Below, in pieces: positions 53,075-63,144 of a DNA stretch of 64,000 nt (within the stretch, counting starts at the first letter, position 1; each line of letters starts with the position of its first letter). Made by a program: the position numbers and the translations under genes. Source of the stretch: Candidatus Stramentimicrobium fermentans (GTDB taxonomy: Bacteria > Atribacterota > Phoenicimicrobiia > Phoenicimicrobiales > Stramentimicrobiaceae); contig JAAYOB010000005.1 in assembly GCA_012520575.1 (NCBI GenBank), forward strand, positions 17,632-81,631. The letters run 5' to 3'. The notes below the pieces were generated by a model, which was not told the DNA's origin, did not search any database, and saw only the letters and a list, made by a program, of their open reading frames with translations.

Positions 53075-54232
53075 ATGGAAGAAGTAACAAAAAAGGTGAT
53101 TGAAGAACTCATAAGCGAAAAAGAGGAGCCCTGCATTTCCGTGTATATGCCCACCAGAGCTGCTGCCAGTGTTGAAGTGAAGCAAATGTCAATACAGCTA
53201 AAGAATTTGCTTAGTAGTGTTAAGAAAGATTTACTCGACAAACGATATTTGCAATATCCGGGAAGCCGTGATATTGATGCTTTGTTAAAACCTGCAACCG
53301 ACTTATTGGGAGATATGGCGTTCTGGCAAAACCAAAAAGAAGGATTGGCAATATTTTTAAATTCTGAAAACTTTCACTATTATCGTTTAAATAAGTCAGT
53401 TCCGGAAAGTTTTTTGGTCAGTAAATATGTTAATGTGATGCCTCTTATTCCCGAGGTTCTGCTCAATAATGTATATTATGTGCTGGCTTTAAGTAAGAAT
53501 AAAAATAGGATATTCAGTGGAATAGGGTCCCATATCGAGCAGTTGGAAATAGAAGGTATGCCGGAAAGTAAAAAAGTGATATCACAAAATACAGGAAGTG
53601 AAAAAAGTATTTCCCGTCACATTGCCGGCTCAAAAGGTGCCGGTACTATTTTTCATGGGGCGGGAGAAATTGCTGCCGAACAAAAAGAAGATTTATTAAC
53701 CTACTTCAGACAGATTGACCAGGCTTTGAATAAATATTTGGATAAAAAAGAAAAATCACCTTTGATTGTTATGTCGGTAAAAGATATTTTTGCCATGTAT
53801 TCTGAAATTAATTCTTATCCTTATCTATTAAAGGAAAGCATAGAGGGGAATCCCGATGAGACTCCTCCTGATATAATTGCTAAAAGCGCTTTTCCCATTA
53901 TCTCAAAATATTTCGATAACCAAATAGATGGTATAGATGAAACATACCATAACCTTAAAGGTACCGGTAAGACATCAACACATCTGGAAGAAATAGTATC
54001 AGCTGCCCATTTTAGCCGAATAGAGCAATTGTTAGTAAAAAATAATGTTTCTCAGAATGGTATTTTTGACCCGGATGAGAATAAGGTTTCCATTGAGTCT
54101 GAAGGAGAAGACCATTATAACCTGTACAATTTTGCTGCTATCAGGACTATTGCCAATGGCGGACAGGTCTATGTGCTGGATGAAGAGAAAATGCCGGACA
54201 ATGAAAATGTAATTGCTTTTTATAGGTTCTAA
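53075..54232 (+). CDS. BaeRF-type (bacterial aeRF1-like) protein
   Basis: 385 residues. It resembles the bacterial eRF1-like BaeRF3 group: N-terminal CISVYMPTRAA, middle EGLAIFLNSENFHYYRL, then a central GTIFHGAGE motif (a Gly-rich loop where eRF1-like proteins carry catalytic features) and a C-terminal AAIRTIANGGQVYVL that matches the eRF1 domain 3 end. Family members are predicted to act on stalled ribosomes or in stress, without firm experimental proof. GGAGG precedes the ATG. It is a single-gene unit, ended by a perfect hairpin. Confidence 0.75.
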   Translation: MEEVTKKVIEELISEKEEPCISVYMPTRAAASVEVKQMSIQLKNLLSSVKKDLLDKRYLQYPGSRDIDALLKPATDLLGDMAFWQNQKEGLAIFLNSENFHYYRLNKSVPESFLVSKYVNVMPLIPEVLLNNVYYVLALSKNKNRIFSGIGSHIEQLEIEGMPESKKVISQNTGSEKSISRHIAGSKGAGTIFHGAGEIAAEQKEDLLTYFRQIDQALNKYLDKKEKSPLIVMSVKDIFAMYSEINSYPYLLKESIEGNPDETPPDIIAKSAFPIISKYFDNQIDGIDETYHNLKGTGKTSTHLEEIVSAAHFSRIEQLLVKNNVSQNGIFDPDENKVSIESEGEDHYNLYNFAAIRTIANGGQVYVLDEEKMPDNENVIAFYRF

Positions 54233-54363
54233 AAAAAGTTTTCAGATAAAAAACATCAATTCCCGGTTTACATAGTAGAATGTTTATTGTTTTGATTGGC
54301 GGATGTCTTTTCCCGAAATAAGGCAATAAGCTGTTCTTTTCTAAAAACTATGAGTTTATTTTG

Positions 54364-54401
54364 ATTAACGAATCAGCAAATTAATTAGCTGATTCGTTAA
54401 T
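54364..54401. terminator. Perfect 14-base inverted repeat between BaeRF gene and rimO
   Basis: ATTAACGAATCAGC (54364-54377) and GCTGATTCGTTAAT (54388-54401) around AAATTAATTA. It lies 131 bases past the BaeRF stop. The flank TATTTACAA is weakly T-rich. It could be a terminator or a protein-binding palindrome. Confidence 0.5.
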
Positions 54402-54477
54402 TATTTACAATCACTCCTTCTGATGATACAATGCCAGAGTGTTTTAAAATTTAAGCTGATATGGTTAATTAAATAAT

Positions 54478-55830
54478 ATGCGTGTATGTATACAATCATT
54501 AGGTTGCCCTAAGAATCTAGTGGATAGTGAAGTAATTTCAGGTTCTTTATTAAAACAGAACTACACCATAACTAACGATATTGATAATTGTGATATTGCT
54601 GTTATCAATACCTGCAGTTTTATCCAACCGGCTGTAGAAGAATCCATTGAAGCTATTCTGGAGGCAGCAGAATTAAAAAAAGAGGGTAGGATAAAACATG
54701 TGGTGGTTGCTGGCTGTCTTTCACAAAGATATTCGGAAAAAGAATTAAAAGAATCATTGCCGGAAGTTGACGGTTTTATAGGTATCGATGAAATTGCCAA
54801 GATTCCTGAGATAATGGAACAAGTTCTCAGAAGGGAAGGCCCTTTTCGGGTTAATCGGAAGCCCTGCTTTCTTTACGATGAAAATTCTCCCCGTTTTCTC
54901 TTTACTCCAAACCATTATGCCTATCTTAAAATTGCCGAAGGTTGTAATAATGCCTGTGCTTATTGCCTTATCCCGCGCATCAAAGGTACTTATCGCAGCA
55001 GGACAATTGAGTCTGTCTTTGCAGAAGCCCAAAATCTGATAACAAGCTATCCTCTAAAAGAAATAATATTGATTGCCGAAGATACTACCTATTATGGGAG
55101 GGATCTTTATGGCGAGCCAGCTCTGGCCAATTTACTGCAGAAACTGACTCAATTAAAATGGTCTTCTGAAAATCGCATTAGAATTCTTTATACCCATCCT
55201 GCCCATTATAATGATGCCTTAATTGATTTTTTGGCTGAAAATAAGCAGATTTGCCCCTATTTAGATTTGCCCTTACAGCATATCAGTAATTCCATGCTTA
55301 AGAGAATGAACCGAAAAATCGGCCAGAAGGATATCATAACCTTAATTGAAAAATTAAGGGACAAAATCCCGGAATTAACTTTGAGAACTACTTTTATAGT
55401 CGGTTTTCCGGGAGAGACAGAACAAGATTTTGAGGAGTTATGCCGTTTTGTGGAGAATTATCAATTTGAAAAAGTAGGAGTCTTTACTTATTACAATGAG
55501 CCGGATTGCACTGCCGGTAAATTTGATGAGCAGGTTACTGAAAAAGTTAAGAAAATGAGATTAGATACCTTGATGAAAATACAGCAGAAGATTGCACTGC
55601 ACAAACAAAAGACTAAAATTGGCAAAGTTTTAAAGGTTTTAGTCGATGGGGTTTCAGACAAAGGGAAAGATATTCTAATAGGACGCTCTTGTGCCGAGGC
55701 ACCTGAAATTGATGGCGAAATATTAGTCTTTAAAGGGCAGGAAAAAGATATTGGTAATTGGGTAAATATTAAGATAACCGAGGCATTTCCTTACCATCTG
55801 GAGGGTGAAATATTAGCGGATAAAAATTAG
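54478..55830 (+). CDS. rimO: Ribosomal protein S12 methylthiotransferase RimO
   Basis: Radical-SAM enzyme that methylthiolates an aspartate in ribosomal protein S12. The N-terminal UPF0004 domain binds one [4Fe-4S] cluster through C10, C46 and C80 and carries the RimO-type SLGCPKNLVDSE. The radical-SAM triad CxxxCxxC is C156, C160 and C163 (CNNACAYC). A C-terminal TRAM domain lies at about 380-445. The GCPKN signature separates it from MiaB and MtaB. 450 residues is normal. No strong ribosome-binding site precedes the ATG, and I saw no better start. Confidence 0.95.
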   Translation: MRVCIQSLGCPKNLVDSEVISGSLLKQNYTITNDIDNCDIAVINTCSFIQPAVEESIEAILEAAELKKEGRIKHVVVAGCLSQRYSEKELKESLPEVDGFIGIDEIAKIPEIMEQVLRREGPFRVNRKPCFLYDENSPRFLFTPNHYAYLKIAEGCNNACAYCLIPRIKGTYRSRTIESVFAEAQNLITSYPLKEIILIAEDTTYYGRDLYGEPALANLLQKLTQLKWSSENRIRILYTHPAHYNDALIDFLAENKQICPYLDLPLQHISNSMLKRMNRKIGQKDIITLIEKLRDKIPELTLRTTFIVGFPGETEQDFEELCRFVENYQFEKVGVFTYYNEPDCTAGKFDEQVTEKVKKMRLDTLMKIQQKIALHKQKTKIGKVLKVLVDGVSDKGKDILIGRSCAEAPEIDGEILVFKGQEKDIGNWVNIKITEAFPYHLEGEILADKN

Positions 55831-56047
55831 TGGAAAATTAATATTTGCAGATTGAATGGGTTTCTGGTTATAATAGCATTGATATAATTCCCTAATAACA
55901 TGTAGGAAATTAGGTAAGTATAATTGTGATTATAAGTAATTGTAAAAAATATTGCCAAACAAAAGAAGAGCAACTTAAATCTATGTAGTTTTACCAAATA
56001 GAGTAAAGCTGATTTATGAAGTCAAGGCTTAGGGAGGGAGCTGTACT

Positions 56048-57136
56048 TTGATAAGGAAAAGAATTAAAAGATTCTGGCTGGAATTAAAAAAAAGTGCAAC
56101 ACATCCGGCTGCATTTCTGGTCACGAACCCTCAAAATGTTTTTTACCTGTCTCAGTTTAAAGGCGAAGGTATATTGCTTTTAACAGAACCACAAAACTAC
56201 CTTATTACCGACTCACGCTATACCGAGCAGGCAGGGCAAGAGGCGCAATATTGTAAAATTATTGTACAGTCATTAAAAAAGAGTGATGCCCAAACAGCTT
56301 CCTTAATAGAGCTTATAGCTGAGTTGAAAATAAAAGAATTGGGCTTTGAATCCGATTTTTTGAAAGTAAGTCCCTATCTAAAATACCAACAACTGGTGCC
56401 GCATATTGAATTAGTTCCCTTTCCCGGCATAATTGAAATAATCCGTATGGTTAAAGACCAATCTGAAATTGAACTTATCAAAAAAGCTGCCCTGATTGCC
56501 GACCGGGCTTTCCGGGAAACTATCAAAAATATAAAGGCAGGTGTTTCTGAAATTTCTTTGGCTAATGAATTAAATTACAATATGCGTAAAAATGGTGCTG
56601 CCAATGAAGCCTTTGATATTATTGTGACCTCAGGTGAAAGGGGAACACTGATACATGGAGCGCCCTCTGATAAGAAGATCAAAGAAAGTGAGCTGATTAT
56701 TATAGATTTTGGCGCTATTTTTAACTATTATCACTCTGATTGTACACGTACCCTGCTCATAGGTAAGGCTAATAGAGAACAGGAGCAAATATTCAATCTG
56801 GTGAAAGAGGTGCAGCAGGAAATTTTGCAGAAGGTCAGACCCGGTGTACAATGTAGTGAATTAGATAAATATACCCGGCTTAGATTTGCCGAAAAAGGCT
56901 ATGATGATTATTTCCAGCATTCTTTGGGTCATGGTGTAGGTTTGGATATTCACGAATTACCCCGACTCAGTTCCTATAGTGATGCCCTCTTAGAACCGGG
57001 AATGGTTGTAGCGGTTGAACCGGGCCTTTATATTCCGGAAATAGGCGGTGTGCGCCTTGAAGATACGGTAGTAGTGACTGAAAACGGATGCGATATTCTT
57101 ACCGGCTTACCCAAGGAACTTGTGCTTTCCTTTTAA
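56048..57136 (+). CDS. pepQ: M24B-family aminopeptidase P / Xaa-Pro peptidase
   Basis: Metallopeptidase removing N-terminal residues before proline, or splitting Xaa-Pro dipeptides. A creatinase-like N-terminal domain (about 1-130) is followed by the pita-bread fold. Metal ligands are visible: two Asp in [18 protein letters not shown], His in [15 protein letters not shown], and Glu in VAVEPGLY and GVRLEDT. Length 362 matches YqhT/PepQ proteins that precede efp in Firmicutes. TTG start behind GGGAGGGAG. Dipeptidase and aminopeptidase cannot be told apart by eye. Confidence 0.92.
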   Translation: MIRKRIKRFWLELKKSATHPAAFLVTNPQNVFYLSQFKGEGILLLTEPQNYLITDSRYTEQAGQEAQYCKIIVQSLKKSDAQTASLIELIAELKIKELGFESDFLKVSPYLKYQQLVPHIELVPFPGIIEIIRMVKDQSEIELIKKAALIADRAFRETIKNIKAGVSEISLANELNYNMRKNGAANEAFDIIVTSGERGTLIHGAPSDKKIKESELIIIDFGAIFNYYHSDCTRTLLIGKANREQEQIFNLVKEVQQEILQKVRPGVQCSELDKYTRLRFAEKGYDDYFQHSLGHGVGLDIHELPRLSSYSDALLEPGMVVAVEPGLYIPEIGGVRLEDTVVVTENGCDILTGLPKELVLSF

Positions 57137-57167
57137 ATTAAAAAATATAAAGAAAAGGAGAGAAAAA

Positions 57168-58394
57168 ATGAATTTAGAAAAGACAGACTCAGCAATATAT
57201 AATTTAATCAAAAAAGAAGAGGAGCGTCAAAAATTTACTATAGAGCTGATCGCCTCAGAAAATTTTGTGAGTGATGCCATCTTGGAAGCCCAGAGCTCTG
57301 TTCTTACTAATAAATATGCAGAAGGGTATCCCGGTCAAAAGTATTATGGCGGTTGCCAATACATCGATGAGATAGAAAACCTAGCCATTGAGAGGGCTAA
57401 GAAATTATTTTCAGCCGAACATGCCAATGTGCAGCCACATTCCGGCTCACAGGCTAATATGGCTGTCTATTTCAGTATCTTGAAACCGGGAGATACTATT
57501 CTGGCAATGGATCTTTCCCATGGCGGACATCTCACCCATGGCAGCCCGGTTAATTTTTCCGGTATGTTATACCATATAGTTCCTTATGGTGTTAATAAAG
57601 ACACAGAACAGATCGATTATGACGAATTAAGGGTACTCGCTATGGAAAATAAGCCGAAACTGATAATTGCCGGCGGCAGTGCCTATCCCCGGGAAATTGA
57701 TTTTGCTAAATTTCAGGAGATAGCCGATGAGGTTGGCGCATTTTTGCTGGCAGATATTGCCCACATTGCCGGTTTAGTGGTTACCGGGGAACATCTATCG
57801 CCTATGCCATATTGCCATTTTGTCACCACTACCACCCATAAGACATTACGAGGACCGAGGGGCGGCTTAATTCTTTGCCGGGAAGATTTGGCTAAACAGG
57901 TGGATAAGAGTATATTCCCCGGTATGCAGGGAGGACCGTTAATGCATGTAATTGCCGCCAAAGCGGTCTGTTTTGAATTGGCTATGAGGGATGATTTCGT
58001 TGCGTATCAGAAGCAAGTTAAAAAGAATGCGGCAACCTTAGCCCGGTGTTTAATAGAGATGGATTATAAATTGGTTTCCGGTGGAACTGACAATCATTTA
58101 ATACTGGTTGACTTAAGGAATAAAGGGCTTAACGGTAAGCAAGCGGAAAAGGCCTTGGAGGACTCCGGCATAACGGTAAATAAAAATACTATACCTTTTG
58201 ATATCCAATCTCCTGTGATTACCAGCGGTATTCGTATCGGGACACCTGCTATGACTACCCGGGGTATGAAAGAACCGGAAATGCGCCTTATTGCTGCCTT
58301 GATTGACAAAGTATTAAACAATATTGATAAAGCAGAGGTCAAACGGGAAGTACACCAAGAAGTAATCAAGTTATGCAGCCGATTTATTTCCTGA
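57168..58394 (+). CDS. glyA: Serine hydroxymethyltransferase
   Basis: PLP enzyme interconverting serine and glycine and supplying one-carbon units to THF. The 408-residue protein has [30 protein letters not shown], the PLP-lysine motif [14 protein letters not shown], and the FPGMQGGP segment. I set the start at ATG 57168 (MNLEKTDS) since AAGGAG (57155-57160) lies seven bases upstream; an in-frame TTG/ATG option near 57120 overlaps pepQ and adds an unconserved stretch. It is inserted between pepQ and efp, which are neighbours in Firmicutes. Confidence 0.98.
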   Translation: MNLEKTDSAIYNLIKKEEERQKFTIELIASENFVSDAILEAQSSVLTNKYAEGYPGQKYYGGCQYIDEIENLAIERAKKLFSAEHANVQPHSGSQANMAVYFSILKPGDTILAMDLSHGGHLTHGSPVNFSGMLYHIVPYGVNKDTEQIDYDELRVLAMENKPKLIIAGGSAYPREIDFAKFQEIADEVGAFLLADIAHIAGLVVTGEHLSPMPYCHFVTTTTHKTLRGPRGGLILCREDLAKQVDKSIFPGMQGGPLMHVIAAKAVCFELAMRDDFVAYQKQVKKNAATLARCLIEMDYKLVSGGTDNHLILVDLRNKGLNGKQAEKALEDSGITVNKNTIPFDIQSPVITSGIRIGTPAMTTRGMKEPEMRLIAALIDKVLNNIDKAEVKREVHQEVIKLCSRFIS

Positions 58395-58487
58395 GTTCAT
58401 TAGTTTGCTATAAGGAAACAACGAATAAAATATTTAGAAAAAAGATAGTCTTAACATATTTTGCACAATAACAAGGGGGTTATTGAC

Positions 58488-59045
58488 TTGATAGATACCA
58501 GTTACTTTAAAAATGGATTGTCCATTGAATTAGAAGGTGGCTTATACACCATTGTTGAGTTTCAGCATGTCAAACCCGGTAAGGGGGGAGCTTTTGTCAG
58601 AACTAAACTCAAGAATGTCGAGACCGGCGCTGTTATAGATAGGACCTTTCGTTCCGGGGAAAAATTTGAACAAGCTATTCTGGACCGGAAAAATATGCAA
58701 TATCTTTACAACGATGGGCATAATTATTATTTTATGGACAAGGATTCTTATGAACAAATCCCGATTAGCCAAGAAAAAATTGGAGATTCTGCTGACCTGC
58801 TGAAAGAAGGCAATGACGTTGAAATCACCTTTTGCAAAGGGCTGGTCATTGGGGTGCAGCTGCCTAGTACAATTGCTTTAGAGGTAGTAGAGACTATAGC
58901 CGGTGCCAAAGGGAATACGGTGTCAGGGGCTATGAAACCGGCAACTCTGGAGACTGGTGCCGTAATACAGGTTCCTCTTTTCATCAAAAAAGGGGATGTG
59001 ATCAGAGTTACCACCGGCGATAAAAAATATCAAGAAAGAGTATGA
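58488..59045 (+). CDS. efp: Translation elongation factor P
   Basis: Relieves ribosome stalling at polyproline. Three beta-barrel domains in 185 residues. N-terminal KPGKGGAF holds the tip lysine (K32, equivalent to E. coli K34), and the signature near the end reads KGDVIRVTTGDKKYQERV. Start is TTG 58488 (MIDTSYFKNGLSIE), as AAGGGGG lies seven bases upstream and this matches the family N-terminus; the upstream in-frame extension from 58461 has no support. A plain PGKGG loop with lysine fits EF-P types modified by EpmA/YmfI-like systems or unmodified; no modifier gene is in the window. Confidence 0.96.
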   Translation: MIDTSYFKNGLSIELEGGLYTIVEFQHVKPGKGGAFVRTKLKNVETGAVIDRTFRSGEKFEQAILDRKNMQYLYNDGHNYYFMDKDSYEQIPISQEKIGDSADLLKEGNDVEITFCKGLVIGVQLPSTIALEVVETIAGAKGNTVSGAMKPATLETGAVIQVPLFIKKGDVIRVTTGDKKYQERV

Positions 59046-59052
59046 ATAAGCG

Positions 59053-59487
59053 ATGGAATTAGCCAGAGTCGCTACAGATTTGGGGAATATTAATATTTCT
59101 CGAGACATTATTGAAACCCTAATCCAGTTGATTTTACAAAACGTTGATGGAATTATTTTTCTCAAAAGGTCTGCTCTGCGAAAAAGAAGAAAGTTTGCTA
59201 CGAGCAAAAGTGACGGTAAACAAAAAAGAATCGATGGGACCAAAGAAATTAGGGTGGACATTAAGCAAGATTACATCATCATCAATCTTTTTTTAGTCAT
59301 TCGTTATGGTATCAGAATTCCTGATTTAACCTGGGAAGTTCAGGCTAAAATCAAGGAAGGATTAAAAGAAGAAACAGGTCTGAATATTGACCAGATAAAT
59401 GTTCATATTAGAGAAATTCGCTTTTCCAAAAAATATTACCATGGGGGAGAATTAATTACCCCAGAGGCTTTTTTGAAAATCTTCTAG
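59053..59487 (+). CDS. Asp23/Gls24-family protein (YqhY-like)
   Basis: 144 residues of the alkaline-shock/Asp23 group (VDIKQDYIIINLFLVIRYGIRIPD, then the VQAKIKEGLKEETG helix). In Bacillus yqhY lies between acetyl-CoA carboxylase genes and nusB; here it lies between efp and nusB. An extended basic middle region (RKRRKFATSKSDGKQKR) is unusual. Exact function is unclear; links to envelope stress and lipid-synthesis control are reported for relatives. It starts eight bases after efp. Confidence 0.85.
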   Translation: MELARVATDLGNINISRDIIETLIQLILQNVDGIIFLKRSALRKRRKFATSKSDGKQKRIDGTKEIRVDIKQDYIIINLFLVIRYGIRIPDLTWEVQAKIKEGLKEETGLNIDQINVHIREIRFSKKYYHGGELITPEAFLKIF

Positions 59488-59525
59488 CTGAAGTATTTTG
59501 ATAATAAAATTAGGACCAAAAACAG

Positions 59526-59954
59526 ATGGGGAATAGACGACAGGCAAGGGAATTAGCCCTGAAGATATTATTTCAAGTTGACCTTGTCCATTGCAATGTT
59601 AATGAAGCTGCCTCTTTTGCCTTTCAGGTGGAAGATGTATTGCCATGCAGCGACCAAAATAGCATAATCTCCTTTTCACAGGAATTGGTGAAGGGGGTTT
59701 TGTCTAATCTAACAGAAATAGACAGCCTGATTGAAAGTAATGCCGATAATTGGTCTTTGGAAAGAATGGCTAATATCGACCGCAACATTTTGCGCGTTGC
59801 TGTCTTTGAAATTGTTTTTATGGAAAACATTCCTAAAAGTGTTTCCATTAATGAGGCGGTAGAATTAGCTAAAAAGTACAGCACTGAAAATTCTTTTGGT
59901 TTTGTCAATGGTGTTTTAGGGAAGATTGAAAAAAATAATAATCAGAATATGTGA
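59526..59954 (+). CDS. nusB: Transcription antitermination factor NusB
   Basis: RNA-binding factor of the rRNA antitermination complex (with NusE). 142 residues, all-helical, starting GNRRQARELALKILFQVDL and ending with the ISINEAVELAKKYSTENSFG-type segment (VSINEAVELAKKYSTENSFGF). Length normal. Located after the Asp23 gene and before xseA, as in Firmicutes. Confidence 0.96.
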   Translation: MGNRRQARELALKILFQVDLVHCNVNEAASFAFQVEDVLPCSDQNSIISFSQELVKGVLSNLTEIDSLIESNADNWSLERMANIDRNILRVAVFEIVFMENIPKSVSINEAVELAKKYSTENSFGFVNGVLGKIEKNNNQNM

Positions 59955-60014
59955 TATAAATAAACCCTTAGATATTTGAAAGATAAGATAAAATAAAAAG
60001 AGATAAGGCCTTAT

Positions 60015-61259
60015 ATGCAAACAAACTCTCCCTCTTTCAACGAAAAAATATTTACCGTTACCGGTATTACTCAACATATTCAAATGCTCTTTAGTTCAGA
60101 CCCTATTTTACAAAATATTACCATCCTCGGAGAGATAAGTAATTATATCCACCACTCTTCCGGGCATATGTATTTTGTATTAAAAGATGAAAAGGCACAA
60201 ATAAGGTGTGTTATGTTTAAAGGCAGTGCTTTAGGGCTTGACTTTAAACCGAAAGATGGGCTGGGTGTCAGAGCTAAGGGTGAAGTAAGGGTTTATGAAA
60301 AAAGAGGCGAATACCAATTATATGTTTCTCAGATGTTTGAAGCAGGGAAAGGCGCCCTGTTTGCCGCCTTTGAAGCATTAAAAGAAAAGCTGAGGGCAGA
60401 GGGATTATTTAAAACCGAGATTAAAAAAATACTACCAAAAATTCCTCGCAAGATTGCTGTCATCACCTCACCTACCGGAGCCGCTATTCGCGATATTATT
60501 TCCATTACTCTGCGTAGATTTCCTAACATCCACATCGTAGTAGTACCGGCTCAGGTACAGGGCGATGGGGCAGCCCGGCAGATTGCCGAAAACATTGATT
60601 TTCTTAATGAGGCATTACCGGAATTGGATTTTATTATTATCGGAAGAGGCGGTGGTTCTATCGAAGAATTATGGGCTTTTAACGAGGAAATATTAGCTCG
60701 TTCCATCTATGCATCAAAGATTCCTATTGTGTCAGCAGTGGGGCATGAAACAGATTTTACCATCTCCGACTTTGTGGCAGACTTACGTGCTCCCACGCCT
60801 TCAGGAGCTGCTGAAATGGCTATTCCTGATAAGGATAGTCTGGTTAAAAATATTAAATTATTACGGGGAAAGTTGAATCGTACCGTTTTTCATATCTTTG
60901 ATTTGAAAGAACAGAGATATTTTAATATGGCTGAAAATCTGAAATACAGAAGCCCTAAAAATACAATTTTACAACATCTGCAAACCATAGATGATTTGAA
61001 TAATCGTTTAAGATTGCATATAAAACACATATTCAATAATTATGAAAATAGATTAAAGAACTTTAAGGATAAATTGGTTTCCTTGAACCCCAAATCTGTT
61101 TTGGACAGGGGGTACAGTATCTGTCTAAAGATTCCGGAAAAAGCCGTAGTAAAAAATATTGAGCAGGTAGAAAAAGATAATAAAATTGAAATTATTATTC
61201 GAGATGGCTCCATCTCAGCAAATGTTTCGGGGAAGGAGGGGAAAAAAGATGACCGCTAA
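60015..61259 (+). CDS. xseA: Exodeoxyribonuclease VII large subunit
   Basis: Large subunit of the ssDNA exonuclease used in repair. N-terminal OB fold (about 15-115, with ILGEISNYIHHSSGHMYFVL), then the catalytic domain with VITSPTGAAIRDI, IIGRGGGSIEELWAFN and VSAVGHETDFTI. A coiled-coil C-terminal region (about 285-370) takes up the small subunits. 414 residues is normal. The xseB gene starts inside its last codons. Confidence 0.97.
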   Translation: MQTNSPSFNEKIFTVTGITQHIQMLFSSDPILQNITILGEISNYIHHSSGHMYFVLKDEKAQIRCVMFKGSALGLDFKPKDGLGVRAKGEVRVYEKRGEYQLYVSQMFEAGKGALFAAFEALKEKLRAEGLFKTEIKKILPKIPRKIAVITSPTGAAIRDIISITLRRFPNIHIVVVPAQVQGDGAARQIAENIDFLNEALPELDFIIIGRGGGSIEELWAFNEEILARSIYASKIPIVSAVGHETDFTISDFVADLRAPTPSGAAEMAIPDKDSLVKNIKLLRGKLNRTVFHIFDLKEQRYFNMAENLKYRSPKNTILQHLQTIDDLNNRLRLHIKHIFNNYENRLKNFKDKLVSLNPKSVLDRGYSICLKIPEKAVVKNIEQVEKDNKIEIIIRDGSISANVSGKEGKKDDR

Positions 61260-61518
61260 GAAAAAACAGGATGAAGAGATTTCTTTTGAAGATTCACTAA
61301 AACAACTGGAAAATATAGTAGAAGAGCTAGAAAAGGGTGAGCTTAATTTAGATGAGGCTTTAAAGTTATATGAAGAGGGGATGTATTTTTCCGATAAGTG
61401 CCTGGAAAAATTAAATGAAACAAAACAGAAAGTGGAAAAATTAACCAAAGAGGCAGATACAAAATATCGTACTGAACCATTTGCTATACAGAGTAATGAA
61501 GAGGTTGTTGAGGAGTAA
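61249..61518 (+). CDS. xseB: Exodeoxyribonuclease VII small subunit
   Basis: 89 residues. The typical core ISFEDSLKQLENIVEELEKG continues as ELNLDEALKLYEEG and forms two helices wrapping XseA. I chose ATG 61249 since GGAAGGAGG lies just upstream; a longer in-frame start at 61186 would overlap xseA much further and add residues with no family match. It overlaps xseA by 11 bases and its stop is directly followed by the start of ispA. Confidence 0.95.
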   Translation: MTAKKKQDEEISFEDSLKQLENIVEELEKGELNLDEALKLYEEGMYFSDKCLEKLNETKQKVEKLTKEADTKYRTEPFAIQSNEEVVEE

Positions 61519-62379
61519 ATGGAATTAGCTGCCTACTTACAGGAAAAAAGAGAAATAATTGACCAATACCTTACGGAAAAACTTCCTTCTGAAAAAGAAG
61601 CACCGGCCTTAATTCATCGTTCTATGCGCTATAGCGTCTTAAATGGCGGAAAAAGATTGAGGCCTATTCTTACTTTAATGACAGCAGAGTTATTGGGAAA
61701 GCCATACGAACTAGTCTTACCGGCTGCTGCCGGTATTGAATTAATCCATTGTTTTTCTTTAGTCCATGACGATTTGCCCTGTATGGATAATGATGATTAT
61801 CGGAGAGGTAAATTGACTAATCATAAAGTTTTTGGCGAAGCTGTGGCGCTATTAACCGGAGACGCTCTTTTAGTATTAGGGTTGGAATATATCAGACAGA
61901 ACGCTGAAGTAGAAGGGGTTAGCAAAGAGTCAGCAGTCAAGGCAATCCAAAAAACTCTGGAGATGTTAGGGACCCGTAAAATGTTAGGAGGTCAAATTGA
62001 TGACATTAACTGGCAATTGCAAAAGCAGAGTGAAGCTAAGATAATTGATATTTATTTAAAAAAAACTTCTGCTTTAATCTGTGCTGCTCTGGAAATTGGC
62101 GGTTTGTTAGCGCAGGCAAATGTTGGAGAACTTTCTGCATTGCATAGCTTTGGTGAAAAGATTGGACTTGCCTTTCAAATTACCGATGACGTGCTTGATT
62201 TTGAAAAGGACAAAAAAAGCCCTGATAAACCCAGCTACCCGGCTACATTTGGCATTAAAAAGTCACTGGCCGAGATAAAGAGGTATTGCAGAGAAGCAAA
62301 AGAAAGTCTTTCTCTCTTTGAAAATAAGGCTAAATATTTTTTAGAATTGGTTGACTATGTTCAGTACCGTAAAGAGTAG
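61519..62379 (+). CDS. ispA: Short-chain polyprenyl diphosphate synthase (farnesyl/geranylgeranyl type)
   Basis: Builds C15-C20 isoprenoid diphosphates for quinones and undecaprenol. First Asp-rich motif HDDLPCMDNDDYRRG, second motif FQITDDVLDF; the GGKRLRP segment is at the N-terminus. 286 residues. The DDLPCMDNDD form with two extra residues between aspartates is typical of bacterial FPP synthases. Chain length (C15 or C20) is uncertain. ATG directly follows the xseB stop. Confidence 0.93.
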   Translation: MELAAYLQEKREIIDQYLTEKLPSEKEAPALIHRSMRYSVLNGGKRLRPILTLMTAELLGKPYELVLPAAAGIELIHCFSLVHDDLPCMDNDDYRRGKLTNHKVFGEAVALLTGDALLVLGLEYIRQNAEVEGVSKESAVKAIQKTLEMLGTRKMLGGQIDDINWQLQKQSEAKIIDIYLKKTSALICAALEIGGLLAQANVGELSALHSFGEKIGLAFQITDDVLDFEKDKKSPDKPSYPATFGIKKSLAEIKRYCREAKESLSLFENKAKYFLELVDYVQYRKE

Positions 62380-62418
62380 AAGGTATTTTTCGGGGGAAGG
62401 AAAGATAAGGAGGAAGTA

Positions 62419-63144
62419 ATGCTGAGGACTTATAACCGCAGATTTGACGAAATCAGACCCATAAAAATAATTCGAAATTATATAAAATATTCAGAAGGTT
62501 CTGTATTAATAGAAATGGGAGATACCAGAATAATCTGCACCGCAAGCGTAGAAGAAAAACTGCCCCTTTTTTTAAGGGGAACTCAGCAAGGATGGATTTC
62601 TGCTGAATATTCAATGATTCCTCGTGCTAATCAGGACCGGAATATACGTGATTCTATAAAGGGGAAAGTTGACGGAAGGTCGCAGGAGATACAACGATTG
62701 GTCGGCCGTTCGCTAAGGGCGGTAACCGATTTGGACATGCTTGGTCCCCGAATGATCTGGCTGGATTGTGATGTGTTACAGGCTGATGGTGGAACCAGAA
62801 CTGCTTCAATTATAGGTGCATATATTGCTTTAATAGATGCTTTAAAGTATTTAAAAGCTGAAAAAAAGATTGAATCAATTCCCGTGAAGCATTTTTTAGG
62901 TGCCATTAGTGTTGGAATTGTGGATGGAGAGATGTTATTAGACTTGGATTTCAAAGAAGACAGTCGGGCTCAGGTAGATATGAATATAGTGATGACTGAT
63001 GGAGGGAATGTGGTAGAGATTCAGGGAACGGCAGAGGACAGGCCTTTTTCTATGAGAAATTTAAATAAATTAATTGAGTTGGCAGAAATTGGTATCAGCC
63101 AGGTAGTTGCAGTAGAAAAAGAAATAATTGGAGAATTATGCTAA
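62419..63144 (+). CDS. rph: Ribonuclease PH
   Basis: Phosphorolytic 3'-5' exoribonuclease trimming tRNA 3' ends. The 241-residue protein has GWISAEYSMIPRANQ, RSLRAVTDLDMLG, and DADGGTR-type motif (QADGGTRTASIIGAYIAL), with phosphate-binding residues in the GGTR. ATG behind AAGGAGG. The next gene overlaps by seven bases. tRNA genes without encoded CCA (tRNA-Asn here) rely on such trimming plus nucleotidyltransferase. Confidence 0.97.
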   Translation: MLRTYNRRFDEIRPIKIIRNYIKYSEGSVLIEMGDTRIICTASVEEKLPLFLRGTQQGWISAEYSMIPRANQDRNIRDSIKGKVDGRSQEIQRLVGRSLRAVTDLDMLGPRMIWLDCDVLQADGGTRTASIIGAYIALIDALKYLKAEKKIESIPVKHFLGAISVGIVDGEMLLDLDFKEDSRAQVDMNIVMTDGGNVVEIQGTAEDRPFSMRNLNKLIELAEIGISQVVAVEKEIIGELC

